Positions 17,396 to 25,585 of a DNA stretch of 64,000 nt are shown here, one piece after another. How positions within the stretch are numbered: position 1 is the first letter of the stretch; every line of letters starts with the position of its first letter. The notes below the pieces were generated by a model. It searched no databases. It was not told where the DNA came from and saw nothing but the letters and a program-made list of their open reading frames with translations. The translations under genes and the position numbers were made by a program. The stretch is taken from the NCBI RefSeq assembly GCF_014764305.1, contig NZ_CP061703.1, forward strand, positions 1,253,501-1,317,500, written 5' to 3'. The stretch comes from Mesoflavibacter profundi (lineage in GTDB: Bacteria > Bacteroidota > Bacteroidia > Flavobacteriales > Flavobacteriaceae).

Positions 17396-18064
17396 ATGAA
17401 GTTTTTTAAACTAGTTTCTTTATTTGTACTTTGTCTATGTTGTATTTCTTGTTTTGAAGTAGTAGAAGAAGTAGATTTAAAAAAAGACGGTTCAGGAAGC
17501 ATGACTTTTACTTTAAACATGAGTCAAAGTAAATCTAAACTCGCTTCAATTATGCTTTTAGACTCTATAAATGGTGTAAAAGTACCTTCCAGAAAAGATA
17601 TTCAAAATGTTTTAAAAGATGTTGTTTCAGAATTAAATCAAGCAACAGGAATTACTAACATACAAAAAACAGAAGATTACGATAATTTTGTGTTTTCTAT
17701 AAAATGTGATTTCAAAAGCATAGATAATATCAATAATTTGTTACAAGATGCTCTAAGTAAAAACAAAAAAACTACAGCATTATCTTCTTATTTTTTCGAT
17801 GTAAATAAAGGTAATTTCAAAAGAAAATACACCTATTCACCAGAGATAAAAAAACAATACAATAAGTTAAAAGAAGAAAACAAAAAGGTATTTAAAGACG
17901 CATCATACACTATAATATATAGATTTGCTTCAGAGATTTCTTCACAAACAAGTACTTCTGCAAAAATTTCAAAATCCAAAAAAGCTATTATGCAACGCTT
18001 AAATGCGATGGATATAATAAATGGCAGCAGCAATTTTAATAATCAAATTCAACTTAAAAAATAA
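17396..18064 (+). CDS. Predicted lipoprotein upstream of a DUF4836-like gene
   Basis: The 222-residue protein has a lipoprotein signal with a Cys-rich end (LCLCCISC, probable lipid Cys20). The mature N-terminus FEVVEEVDLKKDGSGSMTFTLNMS is the kind of segment seen in small periplasmic lipoproteins whose first strand reads E-x-V-x-x-DGSG. The C-terminal 80 residues are Lys- and Ser-rich. No firm family assignment. The next gene starts 15 bp later and is probably co-transcribed; the two are likely to work together. Confidence 0.75.
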   Translation: MKFFKLVSLFVLCLCCISCFEVVEEVDLKKDGSGSMTFTLNMSQSKSKLASIMLLDSINGVKVPSRKDIQNVLKDVVSELNQATGITNIQKTEDYDNFVFSIKCDFKSIDNINNLLQDALSKNKKTTALSSYFFDVNKGNFKRKYTYSPEIKKQYNKLKEENKKVFKDASYTIIYRFASEISSQTSTSAKISKSKKAIMQRLNAMDIINGSSNFNNQIQLKK

Positions 18065-18078
18065 CCACAAAAAATTAA

Positions 18079-19929
18079 ATGAAAACTATTTTAAGCTTCC
18101 TAATGCTTTGTGCAACTACCATTAGTTTTGCACAAGACAATTTTTCAAAAATACCTCAAGACGCAAGTATAGTAGCGAGTATAAAGGGAAAAAACTTATT
18201 TCAGATGTTATCTATGGAAGAGCTAGATAATACCATGATGGCAAAAGAGATGTTAAAAGAAATTTCTGATAACAATAACACGTATACGTCTTTAAATCAA
18301 CTAGGATTAGATTTAGAAAATACCGCTCATTACTTTTATCAATCAAACGATAGTATTTTTTACAATACCTTAATTATCCCGATTAAAAACATTACAACGT
18401 TCGAAACGTTTTTAAAAGACAAAAACAAGACTATAACTACTGTAAACGGTGTTAAAACTACAGAAAATAATGGAAGTGAAGCAACCGTTTGGGACAACAA
18501 TAATTTTGTGTTTGTTTATGGTAGTTTAGTACAATCTTATTTTGATCAAAAAGAAATAGCAGATAGATACGGTCTTACGTATTATGATCAATCATTATAT
18601 GCCGAAGAAGATGTAGAATATTTAATAAAAGAAGATCAAGAAGATAATTACGAAGAAGACTACAACGAAGAGGATAATTATGATGAAGATTATAATGAAG
18701 AGGAAGACGATACATTAGATGATCAAACCTACGATAATTACAGTAATGGTAATAGCGATTACGAAATTAAATCTAAATTAGAAGAGCAATGGTCTTTTAA
18801 CAAAGCAGCGCAAGTATTAAATAGCCAACAAAGCCATTCAATATTAGATAACAGTAAATTTTCTAAAAGTTTAGATAAAGATGCAGAAGCATCAATTTGG
18901 ATAGGAGATTTTCAGGCTATTTACAAAAGCTTTATGCCTTACTCTTATTATACCGAGTTTTCTGGATTTGATATGTCCAAAATGTATGCAGATACAGGAT
19001 TGTATGCTAATTTATATCTAGAAGAAGATTTGATGAAGCTAGAAGCAACCTATACAATGTCACCAAGTATGGCAAATAGCTATAAAAAAATGACATCAAG
19101 ACCATTAAATAAAAAGTTTTTAAACTACATCAACGAAGATAAGTTAATTGCATACATGAGCTATGCAATGGATACAGAAGAAACCTTAAAAGAATACCCA
19201 AAACTAATAAAAGAGGTATATAAAAACTTGCCAAATTATGCAGAAGAAGCAAGTTTAGGGATAGATCTATTTTCACTATTATTAGATGAAAAAGCAGTCG
19301 CAGATGTCCTTAAAGGTGATATGTTATTTTTACTATCTGGTTTATCAAGTCAAGAAGTTACATACACAACCTATCAGTACAATGAAGATTATGAGTATGA
19401 AGAAGTAGAAAAAACCAAAAATGAAACTATTCCAGACTTTTTATTAATGGCATCTACAGAAGATCCAACAATAATAAATAAGGTTTTAGATTATACAAGA
19501 AACAAGCAATTAGTAACGTATTCTAATGGTTTGTATAAAATTCAAGTTCCAAAAAGTCCATTAAGCATGTATTTTGTAATAAAAGATGATATAATATTTT
19601 TAGGAACCAACCAGTTAGAGATGACAAAGATTTTAAACGGAACGTTTAAAGCAAAACTTTCTTCTGCACACAAAAAACTACTAACTAAAAATACATCGTC
19701 TATGTTTTTAAGTCCTAAACAATTGGCAAAACAACTTCCTATGGAAGAGATGAACATGGATAAAACAGGTAAGTTTAAATGGTTTTTAAATAACACAGAA
19801 GACGCGTATTTTAAAACCTCAAAAATCAAAGGTAACTCCATTCAAACCGAAATGGTAATCAAAGTACCTTCTAACCAAGAAAATGCTTTAAAATACATCT
19901 TTAATACTATTGAAGAGTTAGCAAAATAA
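18079..19929 (+). CDS. DUF4836-like exported protein
   Basis: The 616-residue protein has a Sec signal (cleavage after SFAQ, about residue 19). It begins with the IPQDASIVASIKGKNLFQM pattern I associate with Bacteroidota DUF4836 proteins. Residues about 175-225 are an acidic, low-complexity Asp/Glu/Tyr/Asn stretch (YEEDYNEEDNYDEDYNEE). The rest has alternating strands and helices, including repeated segments on handling of single residual values (DDIIFLGTNQLEMTKILNGT). The function is unknown. It lies between two other exported proteins, 14 and 6 bp from its neighbours, which is a tight operon. Confidence 0.75.
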   Translation: MKTILSFLMLCATTISFAQDNFSKIPQDASIVASIKGKNLFQMLSMEELDNTMMAKEMLKEISDNNNTYTSLNQLGLDLENTAHYFYQSNDSIFYNTLIIPIKNITTFETFLKDKNKTITTVNGVKTTENNGSEATVWDNNNFVFVYGSLVQSYFDQKEIADRYGLTYYDQSLYAEEDVEYLIKEDQEDNYEEDYNEEDNYDEDYNEEEDDTLDDQTYDNYSNGNSDYEIKSKLEEQWSFNKAAQVLNSQQSHSILDNSKFSKSLDKDAEASIWIGDFQAIYKSFMPYSYYTEFSGFDMSKMYADTGLYANLYLEEDLMKLEATYTMSPSMANSYKKMTSRPLNKKFLNYINEDKLIAYMSYAMDTEETLKEYPKLIKEVYKNLPNYAEEASLGIDLFSLLLDEKAVADVLKGDMLFLLSGLSSQEVTYTTYQYNEDYEYEEVEKTKNETIPDFLLMASTEDPTIINKVLDYTRNKQLVTYSNGLYKIQVPKSPLSMYFVIKDDIIFLGTNQLEMTKILNGTFKAKLSSAHKKLLTKNTSSMFLSPKQLAKQLPMEEMNMDKTGKFKWFLNNTEDAYFKTSKIKGNSIQTEMVIKVPSNQENALKYIFNTIEELAK

Positions 19930-19935
19930 TATTTA

Positions 19936-21279
19936 ATGAATATTAAAAAAATAATAATTAGAGCAGCCATTTGTATTAGTGTGCTGCTCTTAATTTTTAT
20001 AGGCATATTAAAGTACCGTGATTATATGTCTTATAAAAATGTAATACATAAAGAGGCTAGTACAATAATTAAACTAAGTGTAGATAAAACCGCAAAATCT
20101 ATAGTGTTTAATGCTTTAAAAAATCCATCTTATTATTACGATAATAATACTAAAAATAAAGATTCTATAAAAGTGAAAGATTCGCTTAAAACAGGATTTT
20201 CATTACCATCAAATATATTTATTTATACACTTAAAAGTAAACCATCTACAACATGGTTTAGTGTAATTAAAATTAAAGATAGCAGTGATTTTAGTCAATA
20301 TTTAAGTAAAAAATACGCCTTAAAACCAATTTCAAAAAATAATAATTACACGTTATATAGCAACAATAAAAACACACTTACAGTAGCATATAATACAGAA
20401 AAATCTATTTTAATATTTAACCCAAGTCAGGCTAATGTAGACGATGTATTATTAGAAATATTTACTAATAAAAACACACTAATCCCAAATACTGAAACAT
20501 TAGATAAACTTAAAAAACAAGATGCGCACGTCTCTATAGTTTCTCCAAATAAGATTATTAATCTAATGGTTAAAAACGGAAATTTAGATATTCATGGTCA
20601 ATTACAATTATCCAATCAATTTGAAATTCCTAAACCACTAAAAAGCGTTAATTATAGCAAAAACAATAGTTTGCAAGCCTATTTAAACCTTATGTATAAA
20701 GGCAATTTAGGCACTGTTACAATAGATACCACAACAATACATTTAGACTCTATAAATTATAATTTGAATGGTTATTATTCACTTTTTGTAGATGGGAAAA
20801 CCCAACAAGAAGATACAATTGTTACTTACGATTATAATGACGATTTCGAAAAAGTTCCAATCAAAACTTTAGTTAATAAAGACGTACCAAATATTAATTT
20901 ACAATTAGATGCAAATGCTTCAAAACTTTTTCAGTATTTAAACAATTCAAACATAGTAAATCAAAAAACGGTTAATTCTAAAATTTTCCCTTTGTACCAA
21001 TTACATGCAGATACAACTACTCAGGACGTATTAATATCTACACAAAAACAGGCCAAATTCAGCAAATTAAATACAACTGCAAAGCATGTGTTTTCACTTC
21101 AAGTCGATTTTAATCAAGTTAAAAATCAGCAATTATTTACCTTTTTTAATTTCAATTTAGAACAGTTAAACACATTAAATATTACTGCAAATCAGGAAGA
21201 CCAAAATACCTTAAGTATTAATGGGAAATTAAGTTCTAAAAACAAAAAAATTAACCTATTAATGCAACTTAAAAACTAA
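19936..21279 (+). CDS. Membrane-anchored exported protein, unknown function
   Basis: The 447-residue protein has an uncleaved-looking N-terminal membrane helix (AAICISVLLLIFIGILKY, about 10-28). A long soluble extracytoplasmic domain follows, rich in Lys, Asn and Thr. The first soluble segment (VIHKEASTIIKLSVDKTAKS) resembles the start of the preceding DUF4836-like protein (IPQDASIVASIKGKN), which suggests distant relation. No enzyme motif is seen. It follows the upstream gene by 6 bp and is surely co-transcribed. Confidence 0.72.
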   Translation: MNIKKIIIRAAICISVLLLIFIGILKYRDYMSYKNVIHKEASTIIKLSVDKTAKSIVFNALKNPSYYYDNNTKNKDSIKVKDSLKTGFSLPSNIFIYTLKSKPSTTWFSVIKIKDSSDFSQYLSKKYALKPISKNNNYTLYSNNKNTLTVAYNTEKSILIFNPSQANVDDVLLEIFTNKNTLIPNTETLDKLKKQDAHVSIVSPNKIINLMVKNGNLDIHGQLQLSNQFEIPKPLKSVNYSKNNSLQAYLNLMYKGNLGTVTIDTTTIHLDSINYNLNGYYSLFVDGKTQQEDTIVTYDYNDDFEKVPIKTLVNKDVPNINLQLDANASKLFQYLNNSNIVNQKTVNSKIFPLYQLHADTTTQDVLISTQKQAKFSKLNTTAKHVFSLQVDFNQVKNQQLFTFFNFNLEQLNTLNITANQEDQNTLSINGKLSSKNKKINLLMQLKN

Positions 21280-21314
21280 TAGTTGTATTTTTCTACCATT
21301 AATTTATTTTGAAA

Positions 21315-22430
21315 ATGAACTTTAGTTACTGGGAAATAAAATCGTGGTTAACCAACTTAGATTTCACTATTATAGGAAGCGGCATTGTTGGTTTAAATTG
21401 TGCATTGCAATTAAAAAAAATGTATCCCAAAGCCAATATTTTAATTCTTGAAAAAGGGATGTTACCACAAGGCGCAAGTACTAAAAATGCAGGATTTGCT
21501 TGCTTTGGTAGCTTGAGTGAAATTTTAGACGATTTAAATTCGCATACCGAAGCAGAGGTATTTAACTTAGTTAAAAAGCGTATTGAAGGCTTGCAATTAC
21601 TACGACAAACCTTAGGCGATACAACCATAAATTATCAAGCTTTTGGTGGATACGAATTGTTTACCGAAAACGACAATTTATTTGAAAATTGCTTGTCAAA
21701 AAAACAAGATATCAACAATCTATTAAAACCACTTTTTAATGCTGAAGTGTTTAGCGTAAAAGACAATAGTTTCAATTTTAAGAATATAAAAAACCAATAT
21801 ATTTTTAATCAGTTTGAAGGTCAAATAGACACAGGAAAAATGATGTCTGCTTTACTACAAAAAGCACAATCTAAAGGCATAAAAATTTTAAATAATATTA
21901 CTGTTGAAAGTTTTGTGGAAGACCAAAATTTGGTAAAAATAAAGACGAATCAATTCGAGTTTTCAACATCAAAATTAATGATTGCCACTAATGGATTTGC
22001 TTCACAATTAAACATACCAAACGTAAAACCAGCACGAGCACAAGTACTCATTACAAAACCAATAAAAAACTTACATATACAAGGCACATTTCATTTAGAT
22101 CAAGGCTATTATTATTTCAGAAATATTGATAATCGCATCCTATTTGGTGGCGGACGCAACCTTGATTTTAAAACCGAAGAAACTACCGAATTTGCCCAAA
22201 CCAAGCTCATTCAAAACAAATTGGAAACACTTTTAAAAACCACGATTTTACCCGAAATAGATTTTGAAATCAATCAGCGTTGGTCTGGTATTATGGGCGT
22301 TGGTAAACAAAAAAAGGCTATTGTAAAACAACTTTCTAATAATGTATTTTGTGGTGTTAGACTTGGCGGAATGGGTGTAGCAATTGGCAGCTTAATTGGT
22401 AAAGAATTAGCAGAAATAACCCTAAATTAA
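21315..22430 (+). CDS. FAD-dependent oxidoreductase (DAO family)
   Basis: The 371-residue protein has an N-terminal dinucleotide-binding motif DFTIIGSGIVGLNCALQL (GxGxxG). It is followed by the strand ILILEKG and a conserved GASTKNAGFACFGS motif typical of D-amino-acid-oxidase/DadA/ThiO-like flavoproteins. Near the C-terminus RWSGIMGVGKQKKAIVKQ and GVRLGGMGVAIGSLIG form the second FAD segment. The substrate is unknown. The start is taken as ATG 21315; a TTG two codons upstream is possible. mtgA starts 4 bp after its stop. Confidence 0.85.
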   Translation: MNFSYWEIKSWLTNLDFTIIGSGIVGLNCALQLKKMYPKANILILEKGMLPQGASTKNAGFACFGSLSEILDDLNSHTEAEVFNLVKKRIEGLQLLRQTLGDTTINYQAFGGYELFTENDNLFENCLSKKQDINNLLKPLFNAEVFSVKDNSFNFKNIKNQYIFNQFEGQIDTGKMMSALLQKAQSKGIKILNNITVESFVEDQNLVKIKTNQFEFSTSKLMIATNGFASQLNIPNVKPARAQVLITKPIKNLHIQGTFHLDQGYYYFRNIDNRILFGGGRNLDFKTEETTEFAQTKLIQNKLETLLKTTILPEIDFEINQRWSGIMGVGKQKKAIVKQLSNNVFCGVRLGGMGVAIGSLIGKELAEITLN

Positions 22431-22433
22431 ATA

Positions 22434-23135
22434 ATGAAAAGACTCTTTCGTTTTCTATTAAAATGTTGTTTTTGGTTTGTCGTAATTACAGTGTTATGGG
22501 TAGCATTGTATCGTTACATACCTGTATATTACACACCTTTAATGGCTATTCGTTCTTTTGAAAACACCGAAAAAACCTCAACGTTTAAACATAAATGGGT
22601 TAAAATGGAAGCAATTTCGATGCATTTGCAAAAAGCTGTGATTTGTAGTGAAGACCAGAAATTTGTAATCCATAATGGTTTTGATATGGAAGCTATTGAA
22701 AAGGCTTACCAAAACAATAAAAAATCAAAACGTATTAAAGGCGCAAGTACTATAAGTCAGCAAACTGCAAAAAATGTGTTTTTATGGCCAAACAGAAGTT
22801 GGTTACGCAAAGGTTTAGAAACTTATTTTACCTTTTTAATCGAAAAACTATGGTCTAAAGAACGCATTTTAGAAGTGTATCTTAACAGTATCGAAATGGG
22901 TAATGGCGTTTATGGCGCTGAAGCAGCAGCACAACATTGGTTTGGTATATCGGCTAACCGATTAAATATGAATCAATCCGCTGCAATTGCTGCAATTTTG
23001 CCTAACCCAAGACGCTATAAAGCGCAACCAGCAACCAGTTATATTTCAGCTAGAAAACAATGGATTATCAAACAAATGGGTTTTTACGGACCATTAAAAT
23101 TTCCTAAGAAAAACGATGAAAAACCGAAGCATTAA
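22434..23135 (+). CDS. mtgA: Monofunctional biosynthetic peptidoglycan transglycosylase
   Basis: This GT51 enzyme polymerises lipid II into glycan strands at the outer face of the inner membrane. The 233-residue protein has one N-terminal membrane helix (about 9-29). The GT51 motifs include the catalytic Glu in CSEDQKFVIHNGFD (EDQ-F form of motif 1), KGASTISQQTAKNVFLW (motif 2), EKLWSKERILEVYLNSIEMGNGVYGAEAAA split over motifs 3 and 4, and AAIAAILPNPRRY. The length matches MtgA. Its last 20 nt overlap the start of the next gene. Confidence 0.95.
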   Translation: MKRLFRFLLKCCFWFVVITVLWVALYRYIPVYYTPLMAIRSFENTEKTSTFKHKWVKMEAISMHLQKAVICSEDQKFVIHNGFDMEAIEKAYQNNKKSKRIKGASTISQQTAKNVFLWPNRSWLRKGLETYFTFLIEKLWSKERILEVYLNSIEMGNGVYGAEAAAQHWFGISANRLNMNQSAAIAAILPNPRRYKAQPATSYISARKQWIIKQMGFYGPLKFPKKNDEKPKH

Positions 23136-23574
23136 AACCCAATTATTACAGCTTTGTAACCAAAGTTTAGAAACGCGTTTACAAAGTGTTTTGGCGGTTA
23201 TTGAAGATATAAAACAAAGCCTGCAAAGCGAAACCAAAAGTAGCGCTGGCGATAAGCACGAAACAGGTCGCGCCATGTTACAATTAGAGCGCGAAAAAGC
23301 AGGACATCAATTAGCTGAAATTGAAAAAACGAAACAAATTTTGTCTAAAATTAACACCGAATCAACCTCTAAAAACATTGGTTTAGGTAGCGTTGTTTTT
23401 ACCACAACATCCAACTATTTTATTAGTATTAGCGCTGGAGAACTTCAAGTAGAAGGTGACACATTTTACGCCATTTCTGCAAGTACACCAATTGGTCAAT
23501 TACTTCTCGGAAAATCGGTTGGTGATAAAGTAACTTTTAGAAATATGACTTTTGAAATTACAGAGATTATATAA
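23116..23574 (+). CDS. GreA/GreB-like transcription factor
   Basis: The 152-residue protein has the two parts of Gre factors. Residues 1-80 form an antiparallel coiled coil whose tip reads AGDKHETG. This carries the Asp-x-x-Glu pair found at the tip of GreA (GDLKEN in E. coli), which enters the RNA polymerase secondary channel. Residues 85-152 resemble the FKBP-like C-terminal domain (TPIGQLLLGKSVGDKVTF, matching the SPIARGLIGK segment of GreA). I recall that database names for such flavobacterial proteins include 3-oxoacyl-ACP synthase; nothing here supports that. The start overlaps mtgA by 20 nt, so translation is probably coupled. Confidence 0.7.
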   Translation: MKNRSIKTQLLQLCNQSLETRLQSVLAVIEDIKQSLQSETKSSAGDKHETGRAMLQLEREKAGHQLAEIEKTKQILSKINTESTSKNIGLGSVVFTTTSNYFISISAGELQVEGDTFYAISASTPIGQLLLGKSVGDKVTFRNMTFEITEII

Positions 23575-23624
23575 GCAAAAAAGCAGACCAATATATGTCA
23601 GTCCACTTTCTTCCTTTCTAAGAT

Positions 23625-24131
23625 TTATTTCTTCTTCTTTTTAGCCTTTTTAGGCATTTTATCTTTTATCCTAGATTCTGATTCTTTTAAGTCATAAATA
23701 TTGCTGCTATCGTAGTTAAAACGTTTAGCGAGTTTTATTTTATTTAAAGCTTTTTTATACAAACCTTGATGTTCAAAAAGAACAGCTTTTTTATGGTATA
23801 ATTCTACTTTATCAGACCCTTTTACTTTTAATGCAAAATCAATAAAACGTTCAGCTTCTTCATAATCTTCATTCCATAATAAAGCGTTTATATAATGAGG
23901 ATAGATATGAAATGCATTAATATTTTCTGCAAGTGCTTCAGTGTAAATTATTTTAGCTGTATCGTAATCTTTCAAAGTTTCAGCATAGATTCGTCCTTTT
24001 AAACATAATGCCATAGTGTCTTTTTCATTGTATGATAAAGCATAATTTATGGCTTGTGTAGCTTTCTCTAATTCATATGGATAAGCATCTAGAGCTTTAA
24101 AGATATAATTGTTTAATATATGTGTTCCCAT
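23625..24131 (-). CDS. TPR-repeat protein of the rtcB operon
   Basis: The 168-residue protein is made of about four tetratricopeptide-like helix pairs (KATQAINYALSYNEKDTMAL, TAKIIYTEALAENINA, EAERFIDFALKVKGSD, KALNKIKLAKRFNYDS). It ends in a strongly basic tail (MPKKAKKKKK) that could bind RNA. It has no signal peptide, so it is cytoplasmic. It lies 18 bp downstream of rtcB on the same strand and is the last gene of the operon. Role unknown; a scaffold or RNA-binding partner of RtcB is an inference from position and tail. Confidence 0.75.
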   Translation of the reverse strand: MGTHILNNYIFKALDAYPYELEKATQAINYALSYNEKDTMALCLKGRIYAETLKDYDTAKIIYTEALAENINAFHIYPHYINALLWNEDYEEAERFIDFALKVKGSDKVELYHKKAVLFEHQGLYKKALNKIKLAKRFNYDSSNIYDLKESESRIKDKMPKKAKKKKK

Positions 24132-24149
24132 AATTTCATTTTTAAAATT

Positions 24150-25541
24150 TTATCTATCCATTCTCACGATTTTTGGTGTAAATTTCCCTATGACTTCAAC
24201 TAATTCTTGTTGATTTTTCATTACAGTTTCTATGTTTTTGTATGCCATAGGCGCTTCGTCAATACCGCCACCAATTAGTGAAACATCATGATTTTGTAGC
24301 TCTTTTTTAATAGCGCTTTGTGTTAATGTTGTTTTACATTGTCGTCTGGACAATACGCGTCCAGCTCCGTGAGATGCCGATTGTAAACTATTAGTGTTAC
24401 CTAATCCTCTTACTATAAATCCAGGCGCAGTCATAGATCCAGGAATAATACCTAATTCTCCTTTTTTTGCAGGTGTTGCTCCTTTTCTGTGCACGATACA
24501 TTCTTCACCGTTTACCTCTTGTTTCCAAGCAAAATTGTGGTGATTATCTATTTTTACAATAGGTTTTTCACCTAAGAGTTTACTTATACGTTTATGGATA
24601 TTATCATGACAAGCTCTGGCATAATCACCTGCTAAATTCATAGCTAACCAATACTCTTGACCATCATGAGTATTCAAATCTAGCCAAGCTAAATGTTGTA
24701 CATGTTTAGGTAAAGGACATTGTTTTGTTGCTAAATACGTATAGTGTTTTGCAATGTTTGCACCTAATCCACGCGAACCGCTATGCGATAAAACGCCTAA
24801 ATAATCACCCAATGGTAAATCCCATTCATTATTTATATCTAGTATACTAATGACTCCAAATTCTACAAAGTGATTTCCTCCACCTGATGTGCCTAATTGT
24901 TTGTAAGCTTTATCTTTTAATCGCTTTACTAGCGGAATGGTCTTAAACTCATCACGTTCAAAAATTGGATCATCGTGTTTTATTTTATGCGTTTCGTACA
25001 TACCAAATTTAGTGTGTTCTAACAAGATGTTTTCCAATTGATGCTTTTTGCCTTTTAAGTAAGATGCCTTAACAGGATATATAGTTAAACACATTCTGCA
25101 TCCAATATCTACACCAACTCCATACGGTATTACCGCGTTTTTAGTGGCTAACACACCGCCAATTGGTAATCCGTAACCAACGTGTGCATCTGGCATTAAA
25201 GCTCCAGCTACAGAAATTGGTAATTTTAAAGCATCGAATAATTGATACTTAGCTTGGTCATCAATTTCATTTTCTCCATAAATTTGAAAAGGTGCGCGAT
25301 GTGTATTAAGTTTTTGTTTTGTCACATTTACTGGATCTAATAGACTTTCAGCTATTTTCCCCCAAACGCCATCTCCTTTATATGCTTCAGGATTTAGTAA
25401 TACTTTTTTTGCTTCAATTAATATTTTCTCTTTTTTTACTCGTTTTTGATAGCGATTAATCTGACCTAAAGTCACATTAATACTGTTATTTTTGGGAAAG
25501 CCTAATTTGATTAGGTCTTTTCCACTTAATTTCTTTCCCAT
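24150..25541 (-). CDS. rtcB: RNA-splicing/repair ligase RtcB
   Basis: RtcB joins RNA ends bearing 2',3'-cyclic phosphate or 3'-phosphate to 5'-OH using GTP and Mn2+. The 463-residue protein has all the family motifs: PDAHVGYGLPIGGV (about 117), GVGVDIGCRMCL with the metal Cys (about 149), GGGNHFVEFG (about 220), SHSGSRGLG (about 251), HHNFAWKQE, CIVHRKGATPA, GIIPGSM and SASHGAGRVLSRRQ, which holds the guanylylated His. It is of the bacterial type found outside archaeal tRNA splicing. It is upstream of the TPR gene and downstream of the PcfJ-domain gene. No rtcA or rtcR is present here. Confidence 0.96.
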   Translation of the reverse strand: MGKKLSGKDLIKLGFPKNNSINVTLGQINRYQKRVKKEKILIEAKKVLLNPEAYKGDGVWGKIAESLLDPVNVTKQKLNTHRAPFQIYGENEIDDQAKYQLFDALKLPISVAGALMPDAHVGYGLPIGGVLATKNAVIPYGVGVDIGCRMCLTIYPVKASYLKGKKHQLENILLEHTKFGMYETHKIKHDDPIFERDEFKTIPLVKRLKDKAYKQLGTSGGGNHFVEFGVISILDINNEWDLPLGDYLGVLSHSGSRGLGANIAKHYTYLATKQCPLPKHVQHLAWLDLNTHDGQEYWLAMNLAGDYARACHDNIHKRISKLLGEKPIVKIDNHHNFAWKQEVNGEECIVHRKGATPAKKGELGIIPGSMTAPGFIVRGLGNTNSLQSASHGAGRVLSRRQCKTTLTQSAIKKELQNHDVSLIGGGIDEAPMAYKNIETVMKNQQELVEVIGKFTPKIVRMDR

Positions 25542-25557
25542 TGTTTTGGTTTTGATT

Positions 25558-25581
25558 AGAAGGCGACTTTTAATCGCCTTC
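25558..25581 (-). other. Intercistronic hairpin between pcfJ-like gene and rtcB
   Basis: AGAAGGCGA (25558-25566) and TCGCCTTCT (25573-25581) form a perfect 9-bp stem with a 6-nt loop. On the transcribed strand no U-run follows, so it is not a classic terminator. It may set the relative level of the two messages or be a processing site. Confidence 0.6.
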
Positions 25582-25585
25582 TGTT

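Noticed and set aside
23575-23624. Terminator between the Gre-like and TPR genes
   Set aside because: CAGACC and CAGTCC segments do not pair into a stable stem; no convincing hairpin.
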